A DNA stretch of 64,000 nt from contig NZ_JAUPEC010000006.1 in NCBI RefSeq assembly GCF_030551755.1, positions 1 to 64,000 of the forward strand, given 5' to 3'. A model generated the notes under the pieces. It had not been told where the DNA came from, did not search any database, and saw only the letters and a list, made by a program, of their open reading frames with translations. The translations under genes and the position numbers were made by a program. How positions within the stretch are numbered: position 1 is the stretch's first letter; each line of letters begins with the position of its first letter. The DNA comes from Pseudocolwellia sp. AS88. Lineage in GTDB: Bacteria > Pseudomonadota > Gammaproteobacteria > Enterobacterales > Alteromonadaceae. Below, piece after piece: positions 1-7,126 of this stretch.

Positions 1-557
1 GGATGAGGTAAAACTAATTCAGTCAACCAGCGTAAATGTTGATTAGACCAATTATCTTTTACATCACATTTTATGTTATTCCTTAAGAACAGTCCTTTAA
101 GTTGAAACTTTGCATCTTTTAAATCTTTCATTGCGGTTTCACGAGCCCGAGATAAATCGCGTATGGCTTCGTCTTCCGCTTCAGGTACATAGATGGTTGT
201 CAGCTCTTCTGCTTTAAATAGTTTGGCAAGTTTTGCTGCATCACGTTTATCTGTTTTGACTTTGTCGCCTGGTTTTTTAGGGATAAGGGAAGGGGCGATG
301 ATGTAGCAACAGTGCCCTAAACTTGTGAGCAGTCGATAAATCCAATAACCACAAGGGCCGGCTTCATAAATAAAATGCAGAGTAGCTTTTGGGTATTGAG
401 ATTGTAGTTGCCTTGCGAGTTTAATAAAGGCTGCTTTATTGGTGTTTATTTTACCTAACGAGTCGGGTTTAGCGCCACGTTCGTCTTTTAAAACAGCGAG
501 TTGTGTAAATGTTTTATGAGTATCTAATCCGATAAAAATTATGCTATTGTTATTCAT
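1..557 (-). CDS. IS110-family transposase, N-terminal part (cut by window edge)
   Basis: Reading the minus strand from the ATG at 557 gives an open frame of about 185 codons that runs off the window at base 1. It begins MNNNSIIFIGLDTHKTF and shows the DEDD-type RuvC-like signature of IS110/IS1111 transposases: D in GLDTHK, E in the YEAGPCGYW stretch, and the two Asp of KTDKRDA. A strong ribosome binding site (CGGAGG, about 565-570 read on the minus strand) sits just before the start. The C-terminal domain with the catalytic serine lies outside the window, so intactness cannot be judged. These enzymes move the element through an RNA-guided recombination that leaves no inverted terminal repeats. 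Confidence 0.9.
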   Translation of the reverse strand, partial: MNNNSIIFIGLDTHKTFTQLAVLKDERGAKPDSLGKINTNKAAFIKLARQLQSQYPKATLHFIYEAGPCGYWIYRLLTSLGHCCYIIAPSLIPKKPGDKVKTDKRDAAKLAKLFKAEELTTIYVPEAEDEAIRDLSRARETAMKDLKDAKFQLKGLFLRNNIKCDVKDNWSNQHLRWLTELVLPH

Positions 558-660
558 GCTAGCCTCCGCTTTAGTTATTTAACAAACTAATTATGGCTCT
601 GATTTTAAATTAACCCACGATATGGAGGCTAGCGCCTCGTGGGGAGTCATTATGTCTAGG
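558..660. ncRNA. candidate IS110 non-coding end / bridge-RNA region
   Basis: This is the roughly 100-bp non-coding stretch directly upstream of the transposase, between it and the next gene. It is structured. GCTAGCCTCC (558-567) is repeated in inverted form at 624-633. CCCACGA (614-620) pairs with TCGTGGG (637-643). A shorter GAGGC/GCCTC hairpin (625-629/634-638) competes with that stem. IS110-group elements are known to encode a bridge RNA in the non-coding end before the recombinase gene, whereas IS1111-group elements carry it after the gene. The subgroup and the exact element end cannot be fixed from this window, so the call is inference. Confidence 0.3.
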
Positions 661-668
661 GGGCTTAA

Positions 669-1025
669 ATGAGTAGCGCAGGAGCACAAGCAAATAAATT
701 CTATGAAGAGGTATCATCGAATAAGTCTTTATGGTTTGCTGAAAACTCCGAAGGCACTGCACTTGAGTTCGATGTTAGCGAGGACAAAGTGTCCTTTCCT
801 CTTTGGTCGTCTAAATCTCGGATTCTGAGGCTTAAAAAGTTAAACCCTGAATTGTTGTCTGAATTTACGCCAAGAGAAATATCTTGGGATTCATTCAAAG
901 AAGTGCTTGTCCCAATACTCAAGAATAAAGATAGAGTGGTTGGCGTAAATCTTAGTGGTAAAAATATGTCCGGTTTCGATATGCCAACAGAAACCGTAAT
1001 AAAACAAGTGGAGGCTTTTTTGTGA
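669..1025 (+). CDS. DUF2750 family protein (cassette-like gene)
   Basis: A 118-residue soluble protein beginning MSSAGAQANKFYEEVSSN, with the family pattern FPLWSSKSR in the middle and a VGVNLSGKNMSGFDMP stretch near the end, recognised as DUF2750. Its function is unknown. A G-rich stretch (GGGGG, 659-663) precedes the ATG. The gene is short, has little leader sequence, and is followed 8 bp after its stop by an attC-like fold-back site, which is the structure of an integron gene cassette. DUF2750 genes are, to my knowledge, often found in such cassettes. It lies between an IS110 element and a MITE. Confidence 0.8.
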   Translation: MSSAGAQANKFYEEVSSNKSLWFAENSEGTALEFDVSEDKVSFPLWSSKSRILRLKKLNPELLSEFTPREISWDSFKEVLVPILKNKDRVVGVNLSGKNMSGFDMPTETVIKQVEAFL

Positions 1026-1032
1026 GTTCTGC

Positions 1033-1133
1033 TCCTAACAAAGCCAGCAAATCTGACCTCCGTAAACTGTCTTCTTTTTTGCAAAAACACGCAAAAAAGC
1101 AGCCAATTCACTCCGGCAGTTTCTGGCGGCGTT
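1033..1133 (+). other. attC-like integron recombination site (interrupted)
   Basis: Just after the DUF2750 gene lies TCCTAAC (R'', 1033-1039), then AAA and GCCAG (L'', 1043-1047), answered by CTGGC (L', 1123-1127), GGC and GTT (1131-1133). The region between folds back imperfectly: AAACTG with CAGTTT, and CTTTTTTGC with GCAAAAAAG around an 8-nt loop. This is the R''-L''...L'-R' layout of an attC. The R' core is broken after GTT by the 1134-1279 element and resumes as GTTAGCA at 1280-1286. Rejoined, the site would end GGCGGCGTTAGCA, whose GTTAG is complementary to CTAAC of R''. Core boxes match GTTRRRY only partly. Confidence 0.55.
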
Positions 1134-1279
1134 GAGGCTGTAGAATTTATAGTTTTGTGTAAAACAGGTGAAAATTAAGCTCCTGTAATGCAAAATAAGA
1201 TACAAACACGAAGTGGGTAATGCATTTGATACCCTGATTTAGAGGTGTTTTTGTTATTTTTTATAAATTCTACAGCCTC
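1134..1279. mobile_element. 146-bp MITE with 18-bp perfect terminal inverted repeats
   Basis: The ends are perfect 18-bp inverted repeats: GAGGCTGTAGAATTTATA (1134-1151) and its exact reverse complement (1262-1279). The 110-bp interior has no credible reading frame. GTT lies on both sides (1131-1133 and 1280-1282), as expected for a 3-bp target duplication. These are the marks of a miniature inverted-repeat element mobilised in trans by a full-length IS. The GAGGCTGT terminus is reminiscent of some IS5-related elements, but I cannot assign the family. The element sits in the core of the attC-like site. Confidence 0.75.
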
Positions 1280-1318
1280 GTTAGCATTCAGTGTAAATAA
1301 TTAAGTATGGAGTTTTTA

Positions 1319-1735
1319 ATGGATTTAGTAGTAAAGAAGACACTTCTTGAATTTGAAATATCAGAAACTGGGCATCAATTTGTTGAAGCAAAAATTAATG
1401 GTAAATTATTGCGTTTTATTTTGGATACTGCGGCTGGAGCATCTGTTTTAGATAGAGCATGTCTTTCCGAATTGGGCATAGAAGAAAAAACGAATAAGGA
1501 AAATGCGGGAGGGCTGGGTACTTCAGATCATGAAATGGGAGATATAGAGGTACCCGCAATTGAACTGGGTGGTACCTTGTATGAAAATCCAAGTTTTATT
1601 TCTTTAAATCTAGAGCATGTGCAAGTCGCGGGCGGAGAAAAAGGTGTCCATGGATTGTTAGGCTCCCCATTTTTATCTAAATACAAAGCAGTAATTGATT
1701 TTGGCGTAAATAAAATAGTACTTACTTCTACTTAA
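1319..1735 (+). CDS. retropepsin-like aspartic protease family protein
   Basis: A 138-residue protein with the retropepsin-type active-site motif ILDTAAGASV (around residues 34-43) and a later GLLGSPFLSKYKAVIDF stretch typical of the second half of single-domain clan AA aspartic proteases. There is no signal peptide, so it is probably cytoplasmic. An in-frame ATG exists at 1307, but GGAG at 1309-1312 stands six bases before the ATG at 1319, so the latter is the better start. The gene follows the MITE and is followed by another attC-like beginning, so it is likely the second cassette of a decayed array. Its substrate is unknown. Confidence 0.7.
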   Translation: MDLVVKKTLLEFEISETGHQFVEAKINGKLLRFILDTAAGASVLDRACLSELGIEEKTNKENAGGLGTSDHEMGDIEVPAIELGGTLYENPSFISLNLEHVQVAGGEKGVHGLLGSPFLSKYKAVIDFGVNKIVLTST

Positions 1736-1750
1736 AACAATTAACCAACA

Positions 1751-1775
1751 TGCTAACAACACGCCCTGAGGTGGA
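1751..1775 (+). other. truncated attC (R''-L'' half only)
   Basis: TGCTAAC (1751-1757) followed by AACACGCCCTGAGG resembles the beginning of a Vibrio-type attC, in which TAACAA is followed by ACGCC and a GAGG stretch. TGCTAAC is also the exact reverse complement of GTTAGCA at 1280-1286, the resumed core of the first site. No matching L'-R' half follows. Instead, a decayed IS110-type C-terminus begins at 1785. The simplest reading is that an insertion removed the right half of the site. Confidence 0.35.
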
Positions 1776-1784
1776 CCGCAAGTA

Positions 1785-1964
1785 TTAAAGCTTACTTTCC
1801 ACCGCATATTTTAAGAGCGGCGAACCTTTGTTTTTCAGCGCTTCTAGATAGGTTTATTCATCATATGTCGTACTTGTTTTCCAACACCGAAATAATATTC
1901 TTAGACACTTAAATGCTAACGCTCTGATGATGGTGTTATGTGGTTTTTCTTTCGAAGTTTTCTC
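1785..1964 (-). pseudogene. decayed C-terminal fragment of an IS110/IS116-type transposase
   Basis: The minus strand reads KPHNTIIRALAFKCLRILF, then CWKTSTTYDE, a stop (TAA at 1856-1854), then TYLEALKNKGSPLLKYAVE and a second stop at 1785-1787. This resembles the conserved tail of IS110/IS116/IS902 transposases. There is no upstream catalytic region: the frame is closed by a stop at 1965-1967. It is a fragment with an in-frame stop, so not functional. It points the same way as the transposase at 1-557, but whether both belong to one element type cannot be told. Confidence 0.55.
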
Positions 1965-2142
1965 CTAATAATAGCTTTTGCCTAAAACGAATATGGGATG
2001 GATAAGCTATTTTATTCAATAACAATATTCGGCATAATCGCTTATCATAACTTTAGGTTAAACAGTCAATTTATATATTTTATTGTTCTTTAATTTATAT
2101 AATTATTTAAGTTTCTTCCTCACTTTTTATTAAGGTAAAAAT

Positions 2143-2715
2143 ATGATCTTGTATGGCAGCTACACATCACCGTTTGTAAGACATTGTCGCATTGCTTTGT
2201 TAAGCGCTAATATTGATTTTGAACTTGTTGATACCGACTATGCAAGTAGTAGTGAAAAATCACCCGCGAAAAAAGTACCTTTTTTACAAGATGGTGATTT
2301 AACGTTATCTGACTCAAGCAGTATTTTACTGCATATCAAACAAAAGAGTGGTCAAGCGGGTTTTGTTGATGTTGTTGACTTTGATTTATACACATTAGCT
2401 AATACAGCACTTGATTCAGAAATTAATTTATTCATTCTTGGTAATAGTGGCGTTACGCCAGAAAATAACGATTACATGTTACGCCAGAAAAATCGTGTAA
2501 ATGCCTGCTTAGAAGAGCTTAATACAATAATAAGTTCAACAGATATTACTGATCATAAATACTCTGACGGACAACTTCGCTTAGCGTGTTTGTTAGCTTG
2601 GGGTGTATTCCGTAATCGCTTTTCACTAGAAGAGTTTTCAGCTTTAAATGAGTTTTTATCAACGATTAACACTTGGGAGTTATTTGACGCAACAAGTCCC
2701 GATAAAACTAGCTAG
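2143..2715 (+). CDS. glutathione S-transferase family protein
   Basis: A 190-residue protein beginning MILYGSYTSPFVRHCRIALL, the thioredoxin-fold N-terminal domain of GSTs, with the glutathione-binding cis-proline region KKVPFLQDGD and the LSDSSSILLHI stretch (an S-S variant of the usual ES motif). The alpha-helical C-terminal half is divergent. It probably acts in the cytoplasm in thiol conjugation or stress defence; the substrate is unknown. AAGG lies seven bases before the ATG. It stands alone, with an intrinsic terminator 23 bp downstream, and marks the return from the accessory left end to ordinary chromosome. Confidence 0.85.
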   Translation: MILYGSYTSPFVRHCRIALLSANIDFELVDTDYASSSEKSPAKKVPFLQDGDLTLSDSSSILLHIKQKSGQAGFVDVVDFDLYTLANTALDSEINLFILGNSGVTPENNDYMLRQKNRVNACLEELNTIISSTDITDHKYSDGQLRLACLLAWGVFRNRFSLEEFSALNEFLSTINTWELFDATSPDKTS

Positions 2716-2738
2716 TTAAGCTTTAAAGTAAAATTATG

Positions 2739-2775
2739 AAAAACGAATATAAGCTACACTTGTGTTCGTTTTTTT
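2739..2775 (+). terminator. Rho-independent terminator after GST gene
   Basis: AAAAACGAA (2739-2747) pairs with TTCGTTTTT (2765-2773), followed by further T residues. The loop is 17 nt. Confidence 0.75.
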
Positions 2776-2948
2776 GTATTTTATCTCATGAGTTTACAAG
2801 GCTTGTAATGATTTTAATCTAAGATTAATTATCTTCAATAATATTGCTTAAGCGCCCATATGGATTACTCGCATATAATTGATTTTTACTGGGAATAAAA
2901 TAAAGGCTTTTTTACGTCAAAAACTGGCGATTAAAACCACTCAATCCT

Positions 2949-2980
2949 TGTGATATTATAACGTTTGTTATAATATCACA
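2949..2980. promoter_or_regulatory. double Zur-box-like operator
   Basis: A perfect inverted repeat has 14-bp arms: TGTGATATTATAAC (2949-2962), spacer GTTT, and GTTATAATATCACA (2967-2980). Each arm contains GTTATAATATCAC, which is the core of the E. coli znu Zur box as I recall it and is itself nearly palindromic. The arrangement therefore offers two adjoining Zur sites. It lies about 76 bp before the first gene of a unit encoding a His/Glu-rich TonB-dependent receptor, as expected for zinc-repressed uptake genes. No other copy was noticed in the window. Confidence 0.7.
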
Positions 2981-3056
2981 CCAAAATTACACTCAGTAAA
3001 ATTTTGCTTTGCTAAATCGACTTTTTGAATCATCAAATACAACACAGCACATTAAT

Positions 3057-3338
3057 ATGCGTCAGGTTTTTATACCTGTGCTATTGGTTATTGCTATGCT
3101 GTTTTCTTTTGTTATTCATGCAGAGCATTTAAATTTAGTTAAATCTGATGTAGCGAGTAATGCTGAGCAAAATTGTAATTTATGCCAGCAGAATATAGAT
3201 AATATTGATAATAATGTTGAAATACTTCAACAATTAACCTTTTATTATTTGTCTTATTCACCTCAAATTTATGCTTTTAGTTTTCATTTAAATAACTCTG
3301 TTACACCTCCTTTAAGAGCACCTCCTGTTTATTCATAA
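3057..3338 (+). CDS. small exported/membrane protein before the zinc-type receptor
   Basis: A 93-residue protein starting MRQVFIPVLLVIAMLF, with one hydrophobic N-terminal segment ending near HAEH that looks like a signal peptide. The mature part contains a CNLCQ pair of cysteines, a potential metal ligand, and ends TPPLRAPPVYS. No family is recognised with certainty; small Cys/His proteins of this kind are seen near metal-uptake receptors. A TTG at 3009 could extend it by 16 residues, but the hydrophobic start favours the ATG at 3057. No clear ribosome binding site is visible. It lies just downstream of the Zur-like operator and 247 bp before the receptor. Confidence 0.6.
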   Translation: MRQVFIPVLLVIAMLFSFVIHAEHLNLVKSDVASNAEQNCNLCQQNIDNIDNNVEILQQLTFYYLSYSPQIYAFSFHLNNSVTPPLRAPPVYS

Positions 3339-3585
3339 AAATTACCAATCGAATACGGTAATTATCTGATAGTTTTAATTTTTTCCATGTCAGTTTATGT
3401 GACATGTTAATACCAATTTCATAATTTTTTAAAACTTATTACACCGAAGTTATTAACTATATATTAGCTTTCAATGCTAATAGCATTTGTTTTTGAATAG
3501 TTAAGTGCGGTGTTTAGTTTCTATTTTTAATAAAAACATTATGAACGTGGTGCATTATTAATTTTTGAGTTCACAGGAACACCCA

Positions 3586-6027
3586 ATGACAATATTTAAC
3601 AAAACAACAACGGCTTTTAAGCTTTCATGCTGCACTATAGGTATGTTGGTTATACCTCAAACTTTAGCGCAAACTATTTCTGGAACAGTCGTTAATGCTC
3701 GTGGAAAGCCCGTTGTAAATACTGAAATTAGTATTAATCATACAAATAAAAAAGTTCTTACCAATGAGCAAGGTGGTTTTGAATTATTAGACCTTGAAGC
3801 AGGTGAATATGAACTTCATATTGCAGCGAAAAACTACAGTCATTTCTCAGAATATGTGACGGTTAAGGCGAAAGATGTCTCAGATTTAGTTTTTACTTTA
3901 AACAACAGTGTTATGGAAAATATTGATGTTTACGCAACACCATTACATGCATCTTCTATTGAATCAGCATTACCGATTAATGTTTTATCAAGTGATGAGC
4001 TTCGATTAAAGCAAGCTTCAACATTGGGCGATACCTTAAAAGGTGAGTTAGGTATTCATTCTAGCTATTATGGTCCTGTTTCAAGTAGTCCTATTATTCG
4101 CGGTTTAGATGGCCCACGTGTGATGATCACACAAAATGGTTTAGATGTTGGTGATGCGTCACGTGTAGGTCCAGATCATGTTGTTTCTTCAGATGCCAGT
4201 ACAGCAACACAAATTGAAGTGTTACGTGGTCCAGCAACTTTATTTTATGGTAGTGGTGCTATTGGCGGTGTAGTGAATGTTGTTGATAATAGAATCCCTA
4301 CAACTACTGACAATCAGGTAGATTATCTTGTTAAACATAATGATGTGGCTGACGAGAACGAAGCATCTATTAATATTAATACAGGTGTTGAGCTTGATAA
4401 TGATGCTGCAGTTGCTTTTCATGTAGACGCTTTTTATCGTGAATCTAATGATTACAATTTACCTTCTTCTTTCAGTGCAGAAGAAGACCATGAAGAAGAG
4501 GAAGAGCATGATCATGAAGAGGAACAATCTGATACTTTAGATAACTCTTCTTCAAGAGCAAAAGGTTTTACTGTTGGCTCTAGCTATATTGTTGATAATG
4601 GTTTTATTGGTTTTTCTTACGGTTATTTAGATCGTAAATACGGACTACCTGGTCATGAACATCATGAAGAAGAAGGTGAAGATGAACACGAGGAAGAAGA
4701 GCATGAAGAAGAAGGTGAAGATGAACACGAGGAAGAAGAGCATGAAGAAGAAGTTTTTAGCCAAGTAGAGCAAGACAGATATCAAATTCTTAGTGACTTA
4801 ACTTTTGATAATAAATGGATTCATCGCCTTTCTAGTAAAATTGCATACACTGATTATATGCACCAAGAATTTGAAGATGGTGAGGTAGGTACAACATTTA
4901 AAAATAAAATGTTTGAATCACGCTTCGATTTTTATCATTCACCAATTGATGATTGGAAAGGTGCACTTACATTACACTATAAAAAATCTGATTTTGAAGC
5001 CATTGGTGAAGAAGCATTCACACCTCCATCAAAAACAACAATGTTGGCACTAGCTTGGTTAGAAGAAAAGCATTTTGATGATGTTTTAGTGCAGGTAGGT
5101 GCACGTGTTGAGCATATAAATCTTGAGGCTGGAGCTTTAGATAACACACTTACATTATCTGACGAACTAAGTGATCAATCTTTTACACCTGTAAGCACAT
5201 CTTTAGGCGTTGTTTGGAATTACACTCAAGGATATAACCTAGGCGTATCTTTTGGTTATTCTCAGCGTGCACCTTCAGCAAGTGAAGTGTTTTCAAATGG
5301 TGCTCATATTGGTACAAGTACCTTTGAATTAGGTGCTTTATATCAGGTGAATGGCACAACAGGTCAAGTTGAACTATCTGGCAATGACATCGACCTTGAA
5401 ACAAGCTTAAGCGCTGATTTAACTTTCAGAAAGTTTGAAGGTGATTTTGGTATTGTTGTGAGTGCTTTTTATAATCGAATAGATGATTACTACTATCAAC
5501 GTAACACTGGGTTCACCAGTGAAATATTTGAAGAAGAAGATCATGACGCAGATGATCATGAACATGAAGAAGATGCTTTCGATATTTATGCTTACGAACA
5601 GTCAGATGTAGACTTATATGGAATTGAATCAGAGTTGATCTACCAAGTAACACCTAACTTTACGGCTAAAGTGTTTGGTGATTATATTCGCGCTAAATTA
5701 ACTTCAGGTGATAATTTACCTAGAATTCCACCATTACGTATCGGCTCTGAACTTAGCTATACGGGAGAGAAGTTTTCAACAACATTAACTGCTCAACGTT
5801 ATTTTGACCAAAACAAAATAGCCGAAAATGAAACATCAACTGACGGTTACACTATGATTGATGCAAACATTAATTATTATGTAGATGGCATAGGTAATGA
5901 CTTTGTTGTGTTTTTAAAAGCGGATAATATTACTGATGAAGATGCCCGTGTTCATTCATCATTCTTAAAAGACAGCGTACCATTACCTGGAAGAGGCATC
6001 AGCTTCGGTGTAAGAGGTAGCTTCTAG
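3586..6027 (+). CDS. TonB-dependent outer-membrane receptor, ZnuD-like (probable zinc uptake)
   Basis: 813 residues. A signal peptide ends near PQTLAQ. A carboxypeptidase-regulatory-like beta domain (about 33-110: SGTVVNARGKPVVNTEI) comes first, then the plug domain with PIIRGLDGPRV and VLRGPATLFYGSGAIGGVVN. The beta-barrel ends in a C-terminal phenylalanine (SFGVRGSF). Three extracellular loop regions are extremely rich in His, Glu and Asp, near codons 300-320, 360-390 and 655-670, as in zinc receptors of the ZnuD type. It would import metal across the outer membrane using TonB energy. AGGA stands eight bases before the ATG at 3586; a TTG at 3565 is less likely. The upstream Zur-like operator supports zinc as substrate. 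This is inference; copper or nickel remain possible. Confidence 0.85.
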   Translation: MTIFNKTTTAFKLSCCTIGMLVIPQTLAQTISGTVVNARGKPVVNTEISINHTNKKVLTNEQGGFELLDLEAGEYELHIAAKNYSHFSEYVTVKAKDVSDLVFTLNNSVMENIDVYATPLHASSIESALPINVLSSDELRLKQASTLGDTLKGELGIHSSYYGPVSSSPIIRGLDGPRVMITQNGLDVGDASRVGPDHVVSSDASTATQIEVLRGPATLFYGSGAIGGVVNVVDNRIPTTTDNQVDYLVKHNDVADENEASININTGVELDNDAAVAFHVDAFYRESNDYNLPSSFSAEEDHEEEEEHDHEEEQSDTLDNSSSRAKGFTVGSSYIVDNGFIGFSYGYLDRKYGLPGHEHHEEEGEDEHEEEEHEEEGEDEHEEEEHEEEVFSQVEQDRYQILSDLTFDNKWIHRLSSKIAYTDYMHQEFEDGEVGTTFKNKMFESRFDFYHSPIDDWKGALTLHYKKSDFEAIGEEAFTPPSKTTMLALAWLEEKHFDDVLVQVGARVEHINLEAGALDNTLTLSDELSDQSFTPVSTSLGVVWNYTQGYNLGVSFGYSQRAPSASEVFSNGAHIGTSTFELGALYQVNGTTGQVELSGNDIDLETSLSADLTFRKFEGDFGIVVSAFYNRIDDYYYQRNTGFTSEIFEEEDHDADDHEHEEDAFDIYAYEQSDVDLYGIESELIYQVTPNFTAKVFGDYIRAKLTSGDNLPRIPPLRIGSELSYTGEKFSTTLTAQRYFDQNKIAENETSTDGYTMIDANINYYVDGIGNDFVVFLKADNITDEDARVHSSFLKDSVPLPGRGISFGVRGSF
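4663..4752 (+). repeat. 39-bp tandem repeat encoding the His/Glu-rich loop
   Basis: The unit beginning CATGAAGAAGAAGGTGAAG is 39 bp long. It occurs exactly twice (4663-4701 and 4702-4740), with the first 12 bp of a third copy at 4741-4752. Being a multiple of three it adds 13 residues per copy (HEEEGEDEHEEEE), so copy-number change would lengthen or shorten the metal-binding loop without breaking the frame. Confidence 0.9.
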
Positions 6028-6095
6028 TTTTTAACTTTTAGCACTGGATCTAGTTCTAAAAATCGACTTTATCTACAAGAATAAAAACACTATTT

Positions 6096-6139
6096 AAAGG
6101 CTCAAAACCATAAGATGATTATGTGTTTGAGCCTTTTTT
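6096..6139 (+). terminator. Rho-independent terminator after the receptor
   Basis: AAAGGCTCAAA is answered by TTTGAGCCTTT and a run of T (6134-6139). A sequence-related hairpin is found at 11197-11240. Confidence 0.75.
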
Positions 6140-6295
6140 ATTGTGATTATAGAAAAGGTTCAAAATAAACAAAGTAATTGAAATAAATGAAAGTTAAATA
6201 GAGTAATAGCGTTCATATTGTTTATATGAAGCTAAGCTTAAAGTTAGAATTGGTTTAACCATTATCTGCTAATGCGTAACAGTTTGTGAGGGTAA

Positions 6296-7054
6296 ATGTA
6301 CAAAGAAAACAGAGTTTCGGTCATTATCCCCGCGCTCAATGAAGAAGAGGCTATTAGTGTTGTTATCAACAAGCTAATAGCATTAACCGTTGATACAATA
6401 AAAGTCATTGACCATATTGTTGTTTGCGATAATGGTTCTATAGATAATACGGCTCAAATAGCGAGAGATTTAGGTGCCACAGTTGTTAGCCAAAATAGCC
6501 CCGGCTATGGGATTGCTTGTTTAACAGCAATGTCAGTTTTACCTAGTTGCGATATTGTACTTTTTGTTGATGGTGATGATTCTTGCTTTGCAGAACAAGC
6601 TTTACCATTATTAAGTGCCATTGTGGAAGGAAATGACTTAGCTATTGGGTCAAGAACGCTGGGCAATATTGAGTCAGGTGCTTTAACTAAACCTCAAGTG
6701 TTTGGTAATTGGCTGGCAAGTTATTTAATTACCTTGTTTTGGCAGCAAAAAATTACAGATTTAGGTCCTTTTAGAGCTATTCGTTTCACATCCCTTGATA
6801 TGTTAAATATGGAAAACAAAACATTTGGTTGGACAGTAGAAATGCAAGTTAAAGCTATTATTTTAGGTATGAAAGTAATAGAGAAGCCTGTTGATTCTAA
6901 AGTACGCATTGGTGAGTCAAAGATCAGTGGTACTATCTCAGGTTCAATTAAAGCTGGCATTGGTATATTGTCGATGATAGCTAAACTGTATTTTACTCAA
7001 TCATACATTAGAGCTCCTGTGCTAAAGGTGAATAATAAGAGTGGTTATGAATAA
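6296..7054 (+). CDS. family 2 glycosyltransferase (DPM/DPG-synthase type)
   Basis: 252 residues. It begins with the GT-A fold motif VSVIIPALNEEEAI, followed by VVCDNGSIDNT, the DxD-type VDGDDS, GSRTLG, and a LGPFRAIR segment, all typical of polyprenyl-phosphate sugar synthases of family GT2. It lacks the C-terminal membrane anchors of some relatives. It probably transfers a hexose from a nucleotide sugar to a lipid carrier at the cytoplasmic membrane. The ATG at 6296 follows GAGGG. It begins a run of sugar-transfer genes. A small perfect hairpin (TAATGGGC/GCCCATTA, 7056-7075, no T-run) lies in the 72-bp gap before the next gene. Confidence 0.85.
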   Translation: MYKENRVSVIIPALNEEEAISVVINKLIALTVDTIKVIDHIVVCDNGSIDNTAQIARDLGATVVSQNSPGYGIACLTAMSVLPSCDIVLFVDGDDSCFAEQALPLLSAIVEGNDLAIGSRTLGNIESGALTKPQVFGNWLASYLITLFWQQKITDLGPFRAIRFTSLDMLNMENKTFGWTVEMQVKAIILGMKVIEKPVDSKVRIGESKISGTISGSIKAGIGILSMIAKLYFTQSYIRAPVLKVNNKSGYE

Positions 7055-7126
7055 CTAATGGGCAAAAGCCCATTAACCAAAACCATAATTTAAACCAGTA
7101 TTTTAGATTTTTATTATTAGGGTAAT

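Noticed and set aside
701-1111. Long minus-strand open frame across the DUF2750 gene and attC
   Set aside because: It is antisense to a recognised gene and an attC-like site, has no family resemblance and no convincing ribosome binding site.
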